From NCBI RefSeq assembly GCF_030813115.1, contig NZ_JAUSTY010000004.1:186001-250000 (forward strand): a stretch of 64,000 bases of DNA, given 5' to 3'. Shown here one piece after another: positions 7,734 to 16,392 of the stretch. The notes under the pieces are model-generated. The model saw only the letters and a list, made by a program, of their open reading frames with translations, was not told where the DNA came from and ran no database searches. Position 1 is the stretch's first letter. The number at the start of each line of letters is the position of its first letter. This stretch comes from Bacillus horti (GTDB taxonomy: Bacteria; Bacillota; Bacilli; Caldalkalibacillales; JCM-10596). The translations under genes and the position numbers were made by a program.

Positions 7734-8501
7734 ATGAACACAGAACTCAAAAATCAGGTAGCATTGGTCACTGGAAGTTCATCTGGAATTGGTAGAGCTG
7801 TTGCTGTTGCGTTTGCTCAAGAGAATGCTAAGGTAGCTATTACCTATAAGAGTAATGCAAAAGAAGCTGAAATAACAGCTGACATGGTCAGAAGTGCAGG
7901 GGGAGAAGCTTTTATCGTTCGTTATGATTTAAATGATGAGGAATCAATAAAGTCTGCTATTAGCGCTGTTGCTAGTCATTGGGGAACGATTCATATATTA
8001 GTTAACAATGCTGTACAGTGGGCATCGAGAGGAGAGGCAACGGGAGCGAGTTTGTTCGAGGACACTCCTTCAGATCAATGGAAAACCATGATTCGTTCTT
8101 CAGTGGAGGGTGCTTACTACACGATTCAACAGGTTGTCCCATATATGCGTAAAAATCACTGGGGAAGGATTATTAATGTTTCGTCTACATTGGCAGAGGA
8201 CGGATTAAGCGGTTCGGGTTCATACTCAGCAGCAAAAGCTGCATTGCATGGTTTGTCCCGTTCGATGGCAGTGGAATTGGGAAGAGTGGGGATTCATACG
8301 AATGTTGTCATGCCAGGAATGACTTTAACTGAACGTGCTGAACAGGTTATACCCAAGGGTATTAGGCAGCAAGTAGAGGACCAAACTCCTACTGGTCGAT
8401 TGAGCAAACCTGAGGATGTGGCATCGTTAATTGTTTATCTAGGTTCGAATGCGAATGGACATGTGAATGGTGAAATAATTCGTGTCTCGGGTGGACTTTA
8501 G
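7734..8501 (+). CDS. Short-chain dehydrogenase/reductase (SDR), FabG-like
   Basis: A 255-residue classical SDR. The cofactor motif T-G-S-S-S-G-I-G is at residues 13-20, N-N-A at 91-93, and the catalytic set Ser150/151, Tyr164 and Lys168 is intact (S-Y-S-A-A-K). A basic residue near R21 and the absence of an acidic residue at the end of strand 2 suggest NADP preference, which is an inference. It probably oxidises or reduces a small alcohol or ketone; the substrate is not evident. It forms a module with the upstream MarR gene through a shared operator. AGGAG precedes the ATG. Confidence 0.9.
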   Translation: MNTELKNQVALVTGSSSGIGRAVAVAFAQENAKVAITYKSNAKEAEITADMVRSAGGEAFIVRYDLNDEESIKSAISAVASHWGTIHILVNNAVQWASRGEATGASLFEDTPSDQWKTMIRSSVEGAYYTIQQVVPYMRKNHWGRIINVSSTLAEDGLSGSGSYSAAKAALHGLSRSMAVELGRVGIHTNVVMPGMTLTERAEQVIPKGIRQQVEDQTPTGRLSKPEDVASLIVYLGSNANGHVNGEIIRVSGGL

Positions 8502-8598
8502 AGTTATTTGGATAGATAACCGAAAAAAGTCGTTAGGCTAAGTAGGAGGAAGGATATCTATAGTACTAACCTCATAGCTACAAAGCATTCAAAGAACT

Positions 8599-8634
8599 AT
8601 ACGCACACTCTAATTAGGAGTGTGCGTATTTTCT
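8599..8634. terminator. Bidirectional terminator after the SDR gene
   Basis: ATACGCACACTC (8599-8610) pairs perfectly with GAGTGTGCGTAT (8618-8629), followed by TTTTC. The minus-strand TetR gene ends at 8662, so the site separates convergent transcription units. Confidence 0.8.
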
Positions 8635-8661
8635 GTTACAGGATAACGGGTGTTCGTTTTT

Positions 8662-9291
8662 TTATTTTCGAGAACCAGCTACAATCCGCATCAGCATATC
8701 CGCATCTGGCATTTGATGATCATTGTCAATAGGCATATTAAACGTCATTATTGCTGAAAGCATAGTCAGTAAAGCAGAGATTAGTTGGCGGATATCACCT
8801 TGTGCAAATTCGCCCGCTTGCTGTCCTTCTTCAAACAAGGGAAGCAGCAGATCGATATGACGCTTCACAGAAAATTGCTGTAGGAGTTGGTTCACTTCCT
8901 TGGGAACGTCGTCAGCGGTGTGGGCATGATGTATCAGCATAAATGGGTATTGTGCATCCTTATTTTCCATAACATATGAGATAAAATGATGCACTTTTTC
9001 AAAAGGGGAACCGGGGAGCTGGTATATCATCTCGATTCCCTGAGTTGATTCCAAGACTGCTTGCTGGATAAGTGTAGTGAATAGCTCTTCCTTGGATTCG
9101 AAAAAGCGATAAAGCTGCCCAGCGCTTAGTCCCGCTTCCTCGGCAATCATGCTCATCTTAGCTCCGTTTAATCCACGGAGAGCAAAAACTTTGAATGCAG
9201 CATCTACTATTTGTTTTCTGCGCGATTCTCTTCTTTTGATTAATTGTTCTTCAGTTAAGGGTGTCACTCTTTTCACACTCTTTTCATTCAA
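8662..9291 (-). CDS. TetR-family regulator (last gene of monooxygenase operon)
   Basis: A 209-residue TetR protein with the helix-turn-helix at about residues 35-75 (G-L-N-G-A-K-M-S-M-I-A-E-E-A-G-L-S-A-G-Q-then L-Y-R-F-F-E-S-K-E-E-L). It starts at TTG 9291, since the only nearby ATG is out of frame, and AGGAAAG lies six bases upstream. It follows the FAD monooxygenase gene by 11 bp, so it is the third gene of a minus-strand operon (SRPBCC, monooxygenase, TetR). A perfect 29-bp palindrome at the operon promoter is its probable operator, giving negative autoregulation. Confidence 0.9.
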   Translation of the reverse strand: MNEKSVKRVTPLTEEQLIKRRESRRKQIVDAAFKVFALRGLNGAKMSMIAEEAGLSAGQLYRFFESKEELFTTLIQQAVLESTQGIEMIYQLPGSPFEKVHHFISYVMENKDAQYPFMLIHHAHTADDVPKEVNQLLQQFSVKRHIDLLLPLFEEGQQAGEFAQGDIRQLISALLTMLSAIMTFNMPIDNDHQMPDADMLMRIVAGSRK

Positions 9292-9302
9292 ATATCACTT
9301 TC

Positions 9303-10772
9303 CTACATAAGTTGATCCATGGAAGCAAATGACGCGTTTTCGAACGAAGGGAAGTGTTGATTTAGTCGTTCTTCCAACGGTTGATCAGATTCCCGGACCC
9401 ATTCATCGAACCATTGTTTATCCTCTTCGCTACCACCTGCGGTAAGTAGCGATGTAATCATTTGTGAATTGAACAGTTCGCTCGGAGACAGAAATAGAGA
9501 GTTAACCAGCCAATACAATCCATATATTTCGTAATTGGCTTGCTCCGTTGACTGCTTCAAGACGAAATCCATGTACTTCTGAGCAAATTTCAACCCTTTT
9601 ATTGGCTCCTCACCAGGATACTCTACTCCTGGCCAGCGCAGATCAGCTACGGCATTTAACCACCATGCGGCTTCAATGTTATCCTGCATTTGCTGGAGGA
9701 ATCGAAGCTCAAAGTCTGGCTCAGGTTGGTTCAACTGATTTCTAAGAGAGGTCTCTAATGCTTCTGCTTCAATAGCCGCTATAGTCATTCCCTGACCAAA
9801 TACAGGATCAAGCTGGCAAAAGGCGTCTCCCATGACCAACAGGCCAGCCGGCCAGCGATGCATCTGTTCATAATGCTGCCTTGACAATTCCTCTACTCGG
9901 TAACCACGTGGATTTCCTAAGGGCTCAAGCCCTTGTAGTGCTACGGCAAATAAGGGACTCGCCAACTGGGCAACCTCTTGTTCGAATTGTTCTGGATTGA
10001 TCGAAGGATAGCGGCTTCCTAGATTCCAGATTACCATTTCTACAGTGTTGTTTTCAATAAGTGAAAGTACTCCTGTAGTCGAAGCTTTTACAGGATCACC
10101 TTCCATGCGTATAACATTTAATTCTCCCGTTCGATCAGAAGGGATGCGATAGCGGCGAGTGCTATAACCAAGAGATATTTTTAATGTCTCTGCCTTTGGT
10201 ACGTCATAACCGAGTTCAGTAAGCCAATTGGACATTTTGGAGAACCGTCCACTAGTATCTAAGACAAGATCAGCCATTATCGTATGCTGCTTTCGTTCAC
10301 CTGAGCTACGCTCCATGAGTTCAACACCAGTGATCGCTGAACGGTCTTCCGTTGAAAGAAGTTGAATGACCTCATTCAAGCCAAGGAAACGAATCTGTGC
10401 TATAGTCCGAATTCTTTCGCGCAATACCCATTCAAGCAAAGCTCTGCTGTAGACAGCATCTTTATTCTGACCTGGCATAACCATTGTTCCGTAAGGATTG
10501 ATCAAATGAGTGGTTTTCCCCAGAGTAGGAGCTGCTCCATATTTTAATAAGTCATCAATATAGCCTGGAAAAAGCCGTTCCAAGATCAAGCTTCCACGAG
10601 GAGTAAGTCGATGGGGCTGAAAGGCTTGTGGTGTACCAGGTCGGTTCTCCGGCTGATCCGGAAAGGCGTCTTTATCAACAATTACTACCTCTTGATAAAA
10701 CTCGGACAAGACTTTTGCGGCAAAGAGGCCTGCAATCCCTCCACCAATAACAATGACGCGTTCTGTTTTCAT
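9303..10772 (-). CDS. FAD-dependent monooxygenase/oxidoreductase
   Basis: A 489-residue flavoprotein. The N-terminal dinucleotide fold carries G-G-G-I-A-G-L (10-16) and an E/D-rich end of strand 2 (V-I-V-D-K-D). The second FAD motif G-D-A-F-C-Q-L-D-P-V-F-G-Q-G-M lies near residue 320. The layout resembles class A flavin monooxygenases and flavin halogenase-like proteins; no halogenase W-x-W-x-I-P motif is visible, so hydroxylation is more likely. The substrate is unknown. The start overlaps the stop of the SRPBCC gene (ATGA), showing translational coupling. A small ligand-binding SRPBCC protein and a TetR regulator in the same operon suggest a small-molecule modification or detoxification unit. 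Confidence 0.85.
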   Translation of the reverse strand: MKTERVIVIGGGIAGLFAAKVLSEFYQEVVIVDKDAFPDQPENRPGTPQAFQPHRLTPRGSLILERLFPGYIDDLLKYGAAPTLGKTTHLINPYGTMVMPGQNKDAVYSRALLEWVLRERIRTIAQIRFLGLNEVIQLLSTEDRSAITGVELMERSSGERKQHTIMADLVLDTSGRFSKMSNWLTELGYDVPKAETLKISLGYSTRRYRIPSDRTGELNVIRMEGDPVKASTTGVLSLIENNTVEMVIWNLGSRYPSINPEQFEQEVAQLASPLFAVALQGLEPLGNPRGYRVEELSRQHYEQMHRWPAGLLVMGDAFCQLDPVFGQGMTIAAIEAEALETSLRNQLNQPEPDFELRFLQQMQDNIEAAWWLNAVADLRWPGVEYPGEEPIKGLKFAQKYMDFVLKQSTEQANYEIYGLYWLVNSLFLSPSELFNSQMITSLLTAGGSEEDKQWFDEWVRESDQPLEERLNQHFPSFENASFASMDQLM

Positions 10773-11200
10773 TTTGATATCCCTCCAAAATTAGATGATG
10801 AGGATTGCTTTTCTATAATCGACTTTAAGTTCTGTAAATCCTCCTTAACAACTTCAATCATTTGTTTATAATCTTCATCTGGCATTCCGTCATGCTGAAA
10901 GACCGTCATAAAAACCTCGCTATGTGCTCCGTTTGGTAGGATACGCATCGCATCAAACTCTGTTTCGGAGGATGTGGATACGAAATGGTCGATTATTCCC
11001 AAATCGTTTCGCTTTGTGGTTCTTACCTTCATGGAACCGTGTGTGGTCTCCATGATCCAATCTCCATTTTCTTGCCGGATTGATTGGCAAAGGCCAACCC
11101 AGGTCGGAAAATTCTCTAGGTTGAAAGTAAACTCATACACTTCATTTGAGTCGCATTCAATAAAAACACTTACGGTTGTAGCATGAGAAAAGGAATTCAT
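10769..11200 (-). CDS. SRPBCC-family (START/polyketide-cyclase-like) protein
   Basis: A 143-residue protein with the SRPBCC pattern: an N-terminal strand and two helices (E-C-D-S-N-E-V-Y-E-F-T-F-N-L-E-N-F-P-T-W), a run of beta strands, and a long C-terminal helix (M-I-E-V-V-K-E-D-L-Q-N-L). Such proteins enclose a hydrophobic cavity and act as lipid or aromatic ligand binders or as cyclases/hydratases. It is the first gene of an operon with an FAD monooxygenase, so it may bind or process the same substrate. ATG is preceded by AAGGAG. Confidence 0.75.
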   Translation of the reverse strand: MNSFSHATTVSVFIECDSNEVYEFTFNLENFPTWVGLCQSIRQENGDWIMETTHGSMKVRTTKRNDLGIIDHFVSTSSETEFDAMRILPNGAHSEVFMTVFQHDGMPDEDYKQMIEVVKEDLQNLKSIIEKQSSSSNFGGISK

Positions 11201-11222
11201 GTGTTAATTCTCCTTTGAAAGT

Positions 11223-11277
11223 ATTTAAGAATGAACTGTTCATTCTTAAATTAAACCATAAATTATTATAATGTCAA
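11223..11277 (-). promoter_or_regulatory. Promoter and 29-bp palindromic operator of the SRPBCC-monooxygenase-TetR operon
   Basis: On the minus strand, TTGACA (11277-11272), a 16-bp spacer and TTTAAT (11255-11250) form the promoter. A perfect inverted repeat with 13-bp arms and the 3-bp centre CTG (11223-11251; half-site ATTTAAGAATGAA) begins at the -10 element and covers the transcription start. The site is typical of TetR repressors, and the operon encodes one as its last gene. Confidence 0.8.
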
Positions 11278-11497
11278 CTTCTTTTTGTAATTGCGTTATG
11301 CTGTACTATTGATTTTGAATAGTGGTTGAAAGGAAAGTATACAGATTAAGTCTTCTCGTAGACCTTTACTTTGAGAAGATTGAGGGGAAAAAAGCCGATG
11401 AACATGAGATCATCAGCGTACGGGAGATTTTATGAAATTTGTGATAAACACTAGGCTGTTTCAAGTTATTCGAAAGGTGCAGAGGAAGTGTGGTTTC

Positions 11498-12322
11498 TTA
11501 TTGAGTGTCCAAATGTTGTCTGTAAGTATTTGGGGACTGACCAATAACAGCCTTAAAATCTTTAATAAAATGGGCTTGATCGAAATAGCCAAGCTGTACC
11601 GCTATTTCTGCCCATTGCAGGGATTCGTCTCTTTCCAGCCGTTCCGCTGCTTCCTGCAGCCGAAACCGTTTGATAACCCATTTTGGAGTGACACCGATGT
11701 ATTTACGAAAAAGGCGCTGCAACTGACGAATGGATAATCCAGTTCGGGTGCTCAGTTGTTCTACTTTAATGATCGTTCTGTCGTTCAATGTTTCTTGCAC
11801 GATGGCTGTGGATAGTTCTGCCTGTAGATCAGATTCCGGTAATCTTTCTAACAAAACGTTTTCTGCTACCGTAGCCATTGCGGCATCACTACCAGCGTCC
11901 AGTATAGCATCAAGCCAAGCTTCTCCTTCTTGACCGAACACCCTCGAAGCTCCAATAGTTGTTCCTGTCAGTAATGAAACATCCTGTAACCAAAACGGAT
12001 AAAATCCACCAGCATGAAACTTGATGCCGAGCACATGTCCTACACCGCTTAATTCGCGAACAAACGGCTTCCTTGGAATGCCGTACACTAGTGCTCGGCG
12101 CCCTTCTTCATCCTGCTCAAAAGCAAGATGCACGTTCGGATAGGACAAAACCTTCTGGGTATATGGTGACTCATCCTGCAAATTGAAACGAATGACCCAA
12201 TAATGCTCGACGAAAGGTTTTAACGTTGAATCTGGTTCAAAGCGAGACAGCGTAAACTTCTCTTTTCCAGCAGCTGCACGTAAGATTCCACGCGTTGATG
12301 AGCTATTCATATCCTTCACCAT
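11498..12322 (-). CDS. AraC-family transcriptional regulator
   Basis: A 274-residue regulator. ATG 12322 is chosen because AAGGAGG lies six bases upstream on the minus strand; GTG at 12328 is too close to it. Residues about 20-150 form a DUF6597-type sensor domain (L-K-P-F-V-E-H-Y-W-V-I-R-F, then H-V-L-G-I-K-F-H-A-G-G-F). Residues about 175-265 form the double HTH (L-S-I-R-Q-L-Q-R-L-F-R-K-Y-I-G-V-T-P-K and L-G-Y-F-D-Q-A-H-F-I-K-D-F). It is divergent from a VOC-fold protein gene at 12485, a likely target. A paralogous AraC-VOC pair occurs at 22549-23810. Confidence 0.9.
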   Translation of the reverse strand: MVKDMNSSSTRGILRAAAGKEKFTLSRFEPDSTLKPFVEHYWVIRFNLQDESPYTQKVLSYPNVHLAFEQDEEGRRALVYGIPRKPFVRELSGVGHVLGIKFHAGGFYPFWLQDVSLLTGTTIGASRVFGQEGEAWLDAILDAGSDAAMATVAENVLLERLPESDLQAELSTAIVQETLNDRTIIKVEQLSTRTGLSIRQLQRLFRKYIGVTPKWVIKRFRLQEAAERLERDESLQWAEIAVQLGYFDQAHFIKDFKAVIGQSPNTYRQHLDTQ

Positions 12323-12484
12323 ACACACCCTCCTTAAGAAAGCTTGTACGTCGCCTTTTTACAATACGTAATAAATGGAAGACTCTATAATGAAATCTAT
12401 CAGATAGAAGAACACTTTACAATATGAAGACCAAATGTGGTTGATACGTGTGTAGCAACCTACTTACAAATTGGAGGTATAAAA

Positions 12485-12997
12485 ATGGCTAATCAAAATA
12501 ATTATGCAGGGATTACAGGAGACTTCACCAAAAATGGTACACCTAACAGTCACACTGCTATTACACCGTTTATCGCTGTGAGCAATCCAACTGAGGCGAT
12601 TGCCTTTTATGAAAAGGTATTTGAGGCAAAGACTAAAAGTGTGACAGAGTTTGATTACGAAGGAAATAAAATTATCGTGCATGCGGATATCGATTTTGGC
12701 AACGGCTTTTTACAGTTGGGAGCGGCAAACCCTGATTATGGACTGGTATTACCACCAGGCGAAGGGAACGCATGTTATTCCCTGAGCATCTACGTAGCTG
12801 ATGTAGATAAAACATTTGCTTTGGCTGTGGCTAACGGAGCATCAGTAAGAGAGCCAATTACAAATTTTGTTTCGGGTGATCGCTTTTGCAGTATTCTTGA
12901 TCCTTGTGGAATAAGGTGGTCGATTATGTCACGTATCGAAGATATTTCAGAGGAGGAAAGCTATCGCAGAGTTGCAGAATGGAGTAAGAGCCAGTAA
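12485..12997 (+). CDS. VOC-fold (PhnB-like glyoxalase) protein
   Basis: A 170-residue protein. The start is ATG 12485, with GGAGG (12473-12477) seven bases upstream; the longer frame from GTG 12437 would begin before this site. It shows two betaalphabetabetabeta units: T-P-F-I-A-V-S-N-P-T-E-A-I-A-F-Y-E-K-V-F and C-Y-S-L-S-I-Y-V-A-D-V-D-K-T-F, with D-P-C-G-I-R-W-S at the end. This is the PhnB-like branch of the glyoxalase/bleomycin-resistance superfamily. A ligand cannot be assigned. It is transcribed away from an AraC regulator, suggesting control by it. Confidence 0.85.
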   Translation: MANQNNYAGITGDFTKNGTPNSHTAITPFIAVSNPTEAIAFYEKVFEAKTKSVTEFDYEGNKIIVHADIDFGNGFLQLGAANPDYGLVLPPGEGNACYSLSIYVADVDKTFALAVANGASVREPITNFVSGDRFCSILDPCGIRWSIMSRIEDISEEESYRRVAEWSKSQ

Positions 12998-13092
12998 AGA
13001 ATGCTCTGTTTTTATTTTCAGTACGTGTCTATACACGCCTATCTACAAGTAAGCCTAAGTCGCATATTTTTGTACTAAATGATATAGAAAAT

Positions 13093-13124
13093 CCCGCTTT
13101 TCAGGTATTGAAAGCGGTTTTTTT
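13093..13124 (+). terminator. Terminator of the VOC gene
   Basis: CCGCTTT (13094-13100) pairs with AAAGCGG (13111-13117), followed by seven T. It lies upstream of the Mur-ligase gene and argues against the far-upstream TTG 13108 as a start. Confidence 0.8.
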
Positions 13125-13254
13125 ATGCTTACTACTTATAAAATTTGTGATGACAAGACAAGCGCCTCATTTCCATGATTTAGACAAGAAACTAACTCAA
13201 AAAAGTTGTAACACCATAAAATATACAAATCAAGCTAAATTGGAGGCCATAATT

Positions 13255-15666
13255 ATGTCACAAAGAAAGGTGCCTATTATTGCCATTACGGGTAGCACGG
13301 GCAAAAGCACTACCAAGGAGATGACCGACTCGATCCTTCGCCAGCGGTTGTCCATTCTTAAAACACCTGGGAATAAAAATCTGCCCCTTCATATCAAGAA
13401 AACAATGAGTGGCTTAACTCCAAAACACAAAGCCGTCCTTCTAGAGGTTGGTATGGGAAGAAAAGGCGCTGGACATAGGGCATGCAGGTATATGAAGCCG
13501 GATTATGTGGTCTATACCAACATAGGATCAGCACATATTGGGAATCTAGGGAACAGCGTTCAAGATATCGCCACTAATAAATCAGTGTTAATGAAGTATA
13601 TGAATAAGGGTGGGATTGTACTGCTAAATCAAGACGATCCCCATTCAAATATGCTTGATCTCAACTTACACAAAGGGAAATTTTTAAAGGTAGGTATTCA
13701 TAATGAGGCAGATTTTCGAGCAACTGATGTAAAAAGCTACGAAGATGGAATCGAATTCACCCTAAAAACGAAAGTTCATTCAATTCATTTTAAAATACCT
13801 ATTTACGGGTTTCATAATGTTTATAATGCTTTGTTTGCTATCGCTTTGGCTAGGCAATTTCGTTTTTCATATGAAGATATTAAGGCTGGTTTGGAAAAAT
13901 TTAAACCCCCAATTAAAAGAATGAGAGCTTATAAGTTGGCAAACAACTCCCTACTTCTGGACGATTCCGTTAACGCAAATCCAGAATCTGTGGTAGCAGC
14001 TATAAACGTTCTTAACGAGAAGAGGGGGAGGAAAAAAGCAATTGTTGTATTGGGAAGTATGCTGGAATTAGGTGAAATGACGGAAAAAGCTCACAGGGAG
14101 ATGGGTACTTATTTAGCAAGCAATAAAATTGATGTTATTTACACGTATGGTCGAGAAACCTTAAAGCTAAAAGAAAGTGCCCTTGCTGCAGGGTTTATAA
14201 AGGAAAAGATACATTGTTTCAATGACAGACACGAGCTTCATAAAGCTTTAATGAAAGCGGATATGACAAATAGCGTGATATTAATAAAAGGATCTGCTGG
14301 TACCAAAATGGGACTAACTGCGGAATTAATTAGGCAACACCACAGCTGTCGTATTCAAATTCATGATGATCAAAGTTCAGAGGAAGTTCAGATGCATCCG
14401 GTTACTTTTACTAGTCTATGTCTATCCTCTAAGCTTATGATACATTTTGGATCATTCTCAAAGAAAATAAATGTAAACCAAAATGAAGGAATTCCTCTAG
14501 ATACCATTCGTATTCCAAAGAAATTAACCAAAGAAATAACAATCCCTGATTTAGAATATGAAACTCGCTTGCAGGGCAATCATTTGCATATAGGTCCGGT
14601 TATTGGTCTTGCTGTTCTACCACTATACATTAACGATCCTGAAAAACAAAATATTCGTTTTGCCGGTAAGAAGTTTAAAGGACTCATCTATATGTTTAGA
14701 CCAAGATCTGATCATAGACATAGCAAAGTCATTCAGGGTTACTACTATGACCCAAAAAAGAAAACATTTATTGAAGGAACTTTTCCGTTTCCATCTGCTA
14801 TATTTAATCGAGTCATGCTTAAGCCTACGTTACATCGCATTTATTCAAAGAAAATCGGTCACAAAATTTTTAATTATCCCTACAGCAATACAGACAAATG
14901 GACTTTTTGGTCCATCCTTTCAAAAAATAAATCGATCAAAAAATATTTGCCTAAAACGGTTAAGTATACGGGTGTCTCCTCTGCTTTAAAGATGGTCAAA
15001 AAACACAGAGATGTTTATGTTAAACCCAGAAATATGGCTGGTGGTAGCGGTATCCTCGTTCTACGAAAGTCGAATAAAAGAGTTACACTCTATAATCAAA
15101 AAGGTAAAAAATGGGATGTGCATTCAAGTTCACACTTGAAATCTTTGCTCAAGAAAATAATGATTAAGGGTAAATCATATATCGTTCAGGAATCCATTTT
15201 TTCTGACTATGAAAAAGGAAAAATTGATTTTAGAGCATACGTTCAAAAAGATTCTACAGGGAATTGGACATTCACTGGATTGGAAACAAAGGTGGGTAAA
15301 TCAGGAAGTATTATCTCTAATTCAAAAAATAGGCAAGAGATTATGCCTGGAGAAAAAGCTCTTCAAACTATTTTTCGATTGAACGAGCAAGAATCAAAAA
15401 GAAAAATCAATGGAATCAGTACATTAGGAATTAAAATCATGAAGTTGATGGAACCTCATCATAAGCTGTTGGGGGATGCAGCTATCGATTTTGTCATTGA
15501 TCCACAATTAAGAATTAGAATACTAGAGGTGCAATTAAATTATGCGGCAGAAATAAAACAAAACAGAACAGAAGACGAACGTCAAATCCTACCTTCTATT
15601 TTATTTACTCCATTTGAGTATGCCACATACTTGGCTGGTTTTTCCTCGATGCCTCTTGAAGAATAA
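13255..15666 (+). CDS. Fusion of MurF-like ligase and YheC/YheD-type ATP-grasp domain
   Basis: An 803-residue two-enzyme protein. The start ATG 13255 has GGAGG (13242-13246) eight bases upstream; the longer frame from TTG 13108 begins inside a terminator. Residues 1 to about 370 are a Mur ligase: P-loop G-S-T-G-K-S-T at 13-19, then Y-T-N-I-G-S-A-H-I-G, D-D-S-V-N-A-N-P-E-S and a C-terminal domain with L-G-E-M-T-E-K-A-H. The UDP-MurNAc-binding N-terminal domain of MurF is missing, as in the ligase domains of CapB and cyanophycin synthetase. Residues about 400-803 match YheC/YheD spore-coat-associated ATP-grasp proteins (G-T-F-P-F-P-S-A-I-F-N-R; K-P-R-N-M-A-G-G-S-G-I; D-F-R-A-Y-V-Q). The metal-binding E-x-N of ATP-grasp appears as L-E-V-Q-L-N. 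Two ATP-dependent amide- or ester-forming steps are expected; the product is unknown. A racemase-family gene follows at 27 bp. Confidence 0.85.
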   Translation: MSQRKVPIIAITGSTGKSTTKEMTDSILRQRLSILKTPGNKNLPLHIKKTMSGLTPKHKAVLLEVGMGRKGAGHRACRYMKPDYVVYTNIGSAHIGNLGNSVQDIATNKSVLMKYMNKGGIVLLNQDDPHSNMLDLNLHKGKFLKVGIHNEADFRATDVKSYEDGIEFTLKTKVHSIHFKIPIYGFHNVYNALFAIALARQFRFSYEDIKAGLEKFKPPIKRMRAYKLANNSLLLDDSVNANPESVVAAINVLNEKRGRKKAIVVLGSMLELGEMTEKAHREMGTYLASNKIDVIYTYGRETLKLKESALAAGFIKEKIHCFNDRHELHKALMKADMTNSVILIKGSAGTKMGLTAELIRQHHSCRIQIHDDQSSEEVQMHPVTFTSLCLSSKLMIHFGSFSKKINVNQNEGIPLDTIRIPKKLTKEITIPDLEYETRLQGNHLHIGPVIGLAVLPLYINDPEKQNIRFAGKKFKGLIYMFRPRSDHRHSKVIQGYYYDPKKKTFIEGTFPFPSAIFNRVMLKPTLHRIYSKKIGHKIFNYPYSNTDKWTFWSILSKNKSIKKYLPKTVKYTGVSSALKMVKKHRDVYVKPRNMAGGSGILVLRKSNKRVTLYNQKGKKWDVHSSSHLKSLLKKIMIKGKSYIVQESIFSDYEKGKIDFRAYVQKDSTGNWTFTGLETKVGKSGSIISNSKNRQEIMPGEKALQTIFRLNEQESKRKINGISTLGIKIMKLMEPHHKLLGDAAIDFVIDPQLRIRILEVQLNYAAEIKQNRTEDERQILPSILFTPFEYATYLAGFSSMPLEE

Positions 15667-15693
15667 TTTGATAAAAGGTAGGCGGTACGCTCT

Positions 15694-16392
15694 ATGAGTA
15701 AAGTGGTAGGTATCTTGGGAGGAATGGGACCGTATGCGACAATGGATTTTGTTCACAAAATATTAATTAATACACCTGCGAAGGTGGATCAGGATCACCT
15801 TCGCCTCCTTCTGTATAATAACCCCAAAATTCCTTCAAGAATGGAGGCATTTCAACCGGGTAAAGAAAGTCCTGTAAAGGAATTGATCCATACGGCAAAG
15901 GCTTTGGAAAAGGGAGGAGCAGATTTTATCATGATGCCCTGCCACTCTGCCCATTATTGGATAGAGGAAATCAGACAAGCGATTTCAATCCCATTTTTTA
16001 GCATGGTTGAATGTGTAGCAGAATTCTTCCTTTCTGAACAGAACGCAGATAAGGAGGTATTGTTATTAGCCACAGAAACCACCATTCAAAGTGGACAATA
16101 TCAATCCATTTTTGTTAACCTTCCTTTATCCCTCTTCATACCTAAGTCGTCAGAGCAGAAAAAAATAAATGATGGGATTCGTTTGATCAAAGCGAACCCT
16201 TATCAAACAGAGATGGTTGTAAATGATTTGAACGAGATACTCTTGAAATATAAAAATATGGGCGTTCGCCAAGTGATAGGAGGCTGTACAGAAATTCCTT
16301 TGATTCGTTCCCAGCTGGATCAAGATATTCAATTTATCGATCCCACACTATTGCTTGCTCTTAAAGCGATAAAAATAGCAGCTGAGAGATGA
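15694..16392 (+). CDS. Aspartate/glutamate racemase family protein
   Basis: A 232-residue cofactor-independent racemase. It starts G-I-L-G-G-M-G-P-Y-A-T and carries both catalytic cysteines: Cys83 in M-M-P-C-H-S-A-H and Cys198 in I-G-G-C-T-E-I-P. This matches the RacX/YgeA branch, whose members racemise aspartate, glutamate or other amino acids. It lies 27 bp behind the MurF/ATP-grasp fusion on the same strand, so it probably supplies a D-amino acid to, or acts on the product of, that ligase. This link is inferred from neighbourhood only. Confidence 0.88.
   Translation: MSKVVGILGGMGPYATMDFVHKILINTPAKVDQDHLRLLLYNNPKIPSRMEAFQPGKESPVKELIHTAKALEKGGADFIMMPCHSAHYWIEEIRQAISIPFFSMVECVAEFFLSEQNADKEVLLLATETTIQSGQYQSIFVNLPLSLFIPKSSEQKKINDGIRLIKANPYQTEMVVNDLNEILLKYKNMGVRQVIGGCTEIPLIRSQLDQDIQFIDPTLLLALKAIKIAAER

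Noticed and set aside
9303-10772. Flavin-dependent halogenase
   Set aside because: No W-x-W-x-I-P motif is visible; a class A-like monooxygenase or oxidoreductase is the safer call.
11432-11737. 101-codon plus-strand frame
   Set aside because: It lies antisense to the AraC gene (HTH region), has no family resemblance and a poor start.
13108-13254. N-terminal extension of the Mur-ligase frame from TTG 13108
   Set aside because: The codon lies inside a terminator hairpin and lacks a ribosome-binding site, while ATG 13255 has GGAGG at eight bases and begins just before the P-loop strand.
14603-14989. 128-codon plus-strand frame inside the fusion gene
   Set aside because: Overlaps the well-supported ATP-grasp region in another frame and has no family match.
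13255-15666. Cyanophycin synthetase
   Set aside because: CphA has its ATP-grasp domain before the Mur-ligase domain and a distinct N-terminal domain; here the order is reversed and the ATP-grasp half is of the YheC/YheD type.
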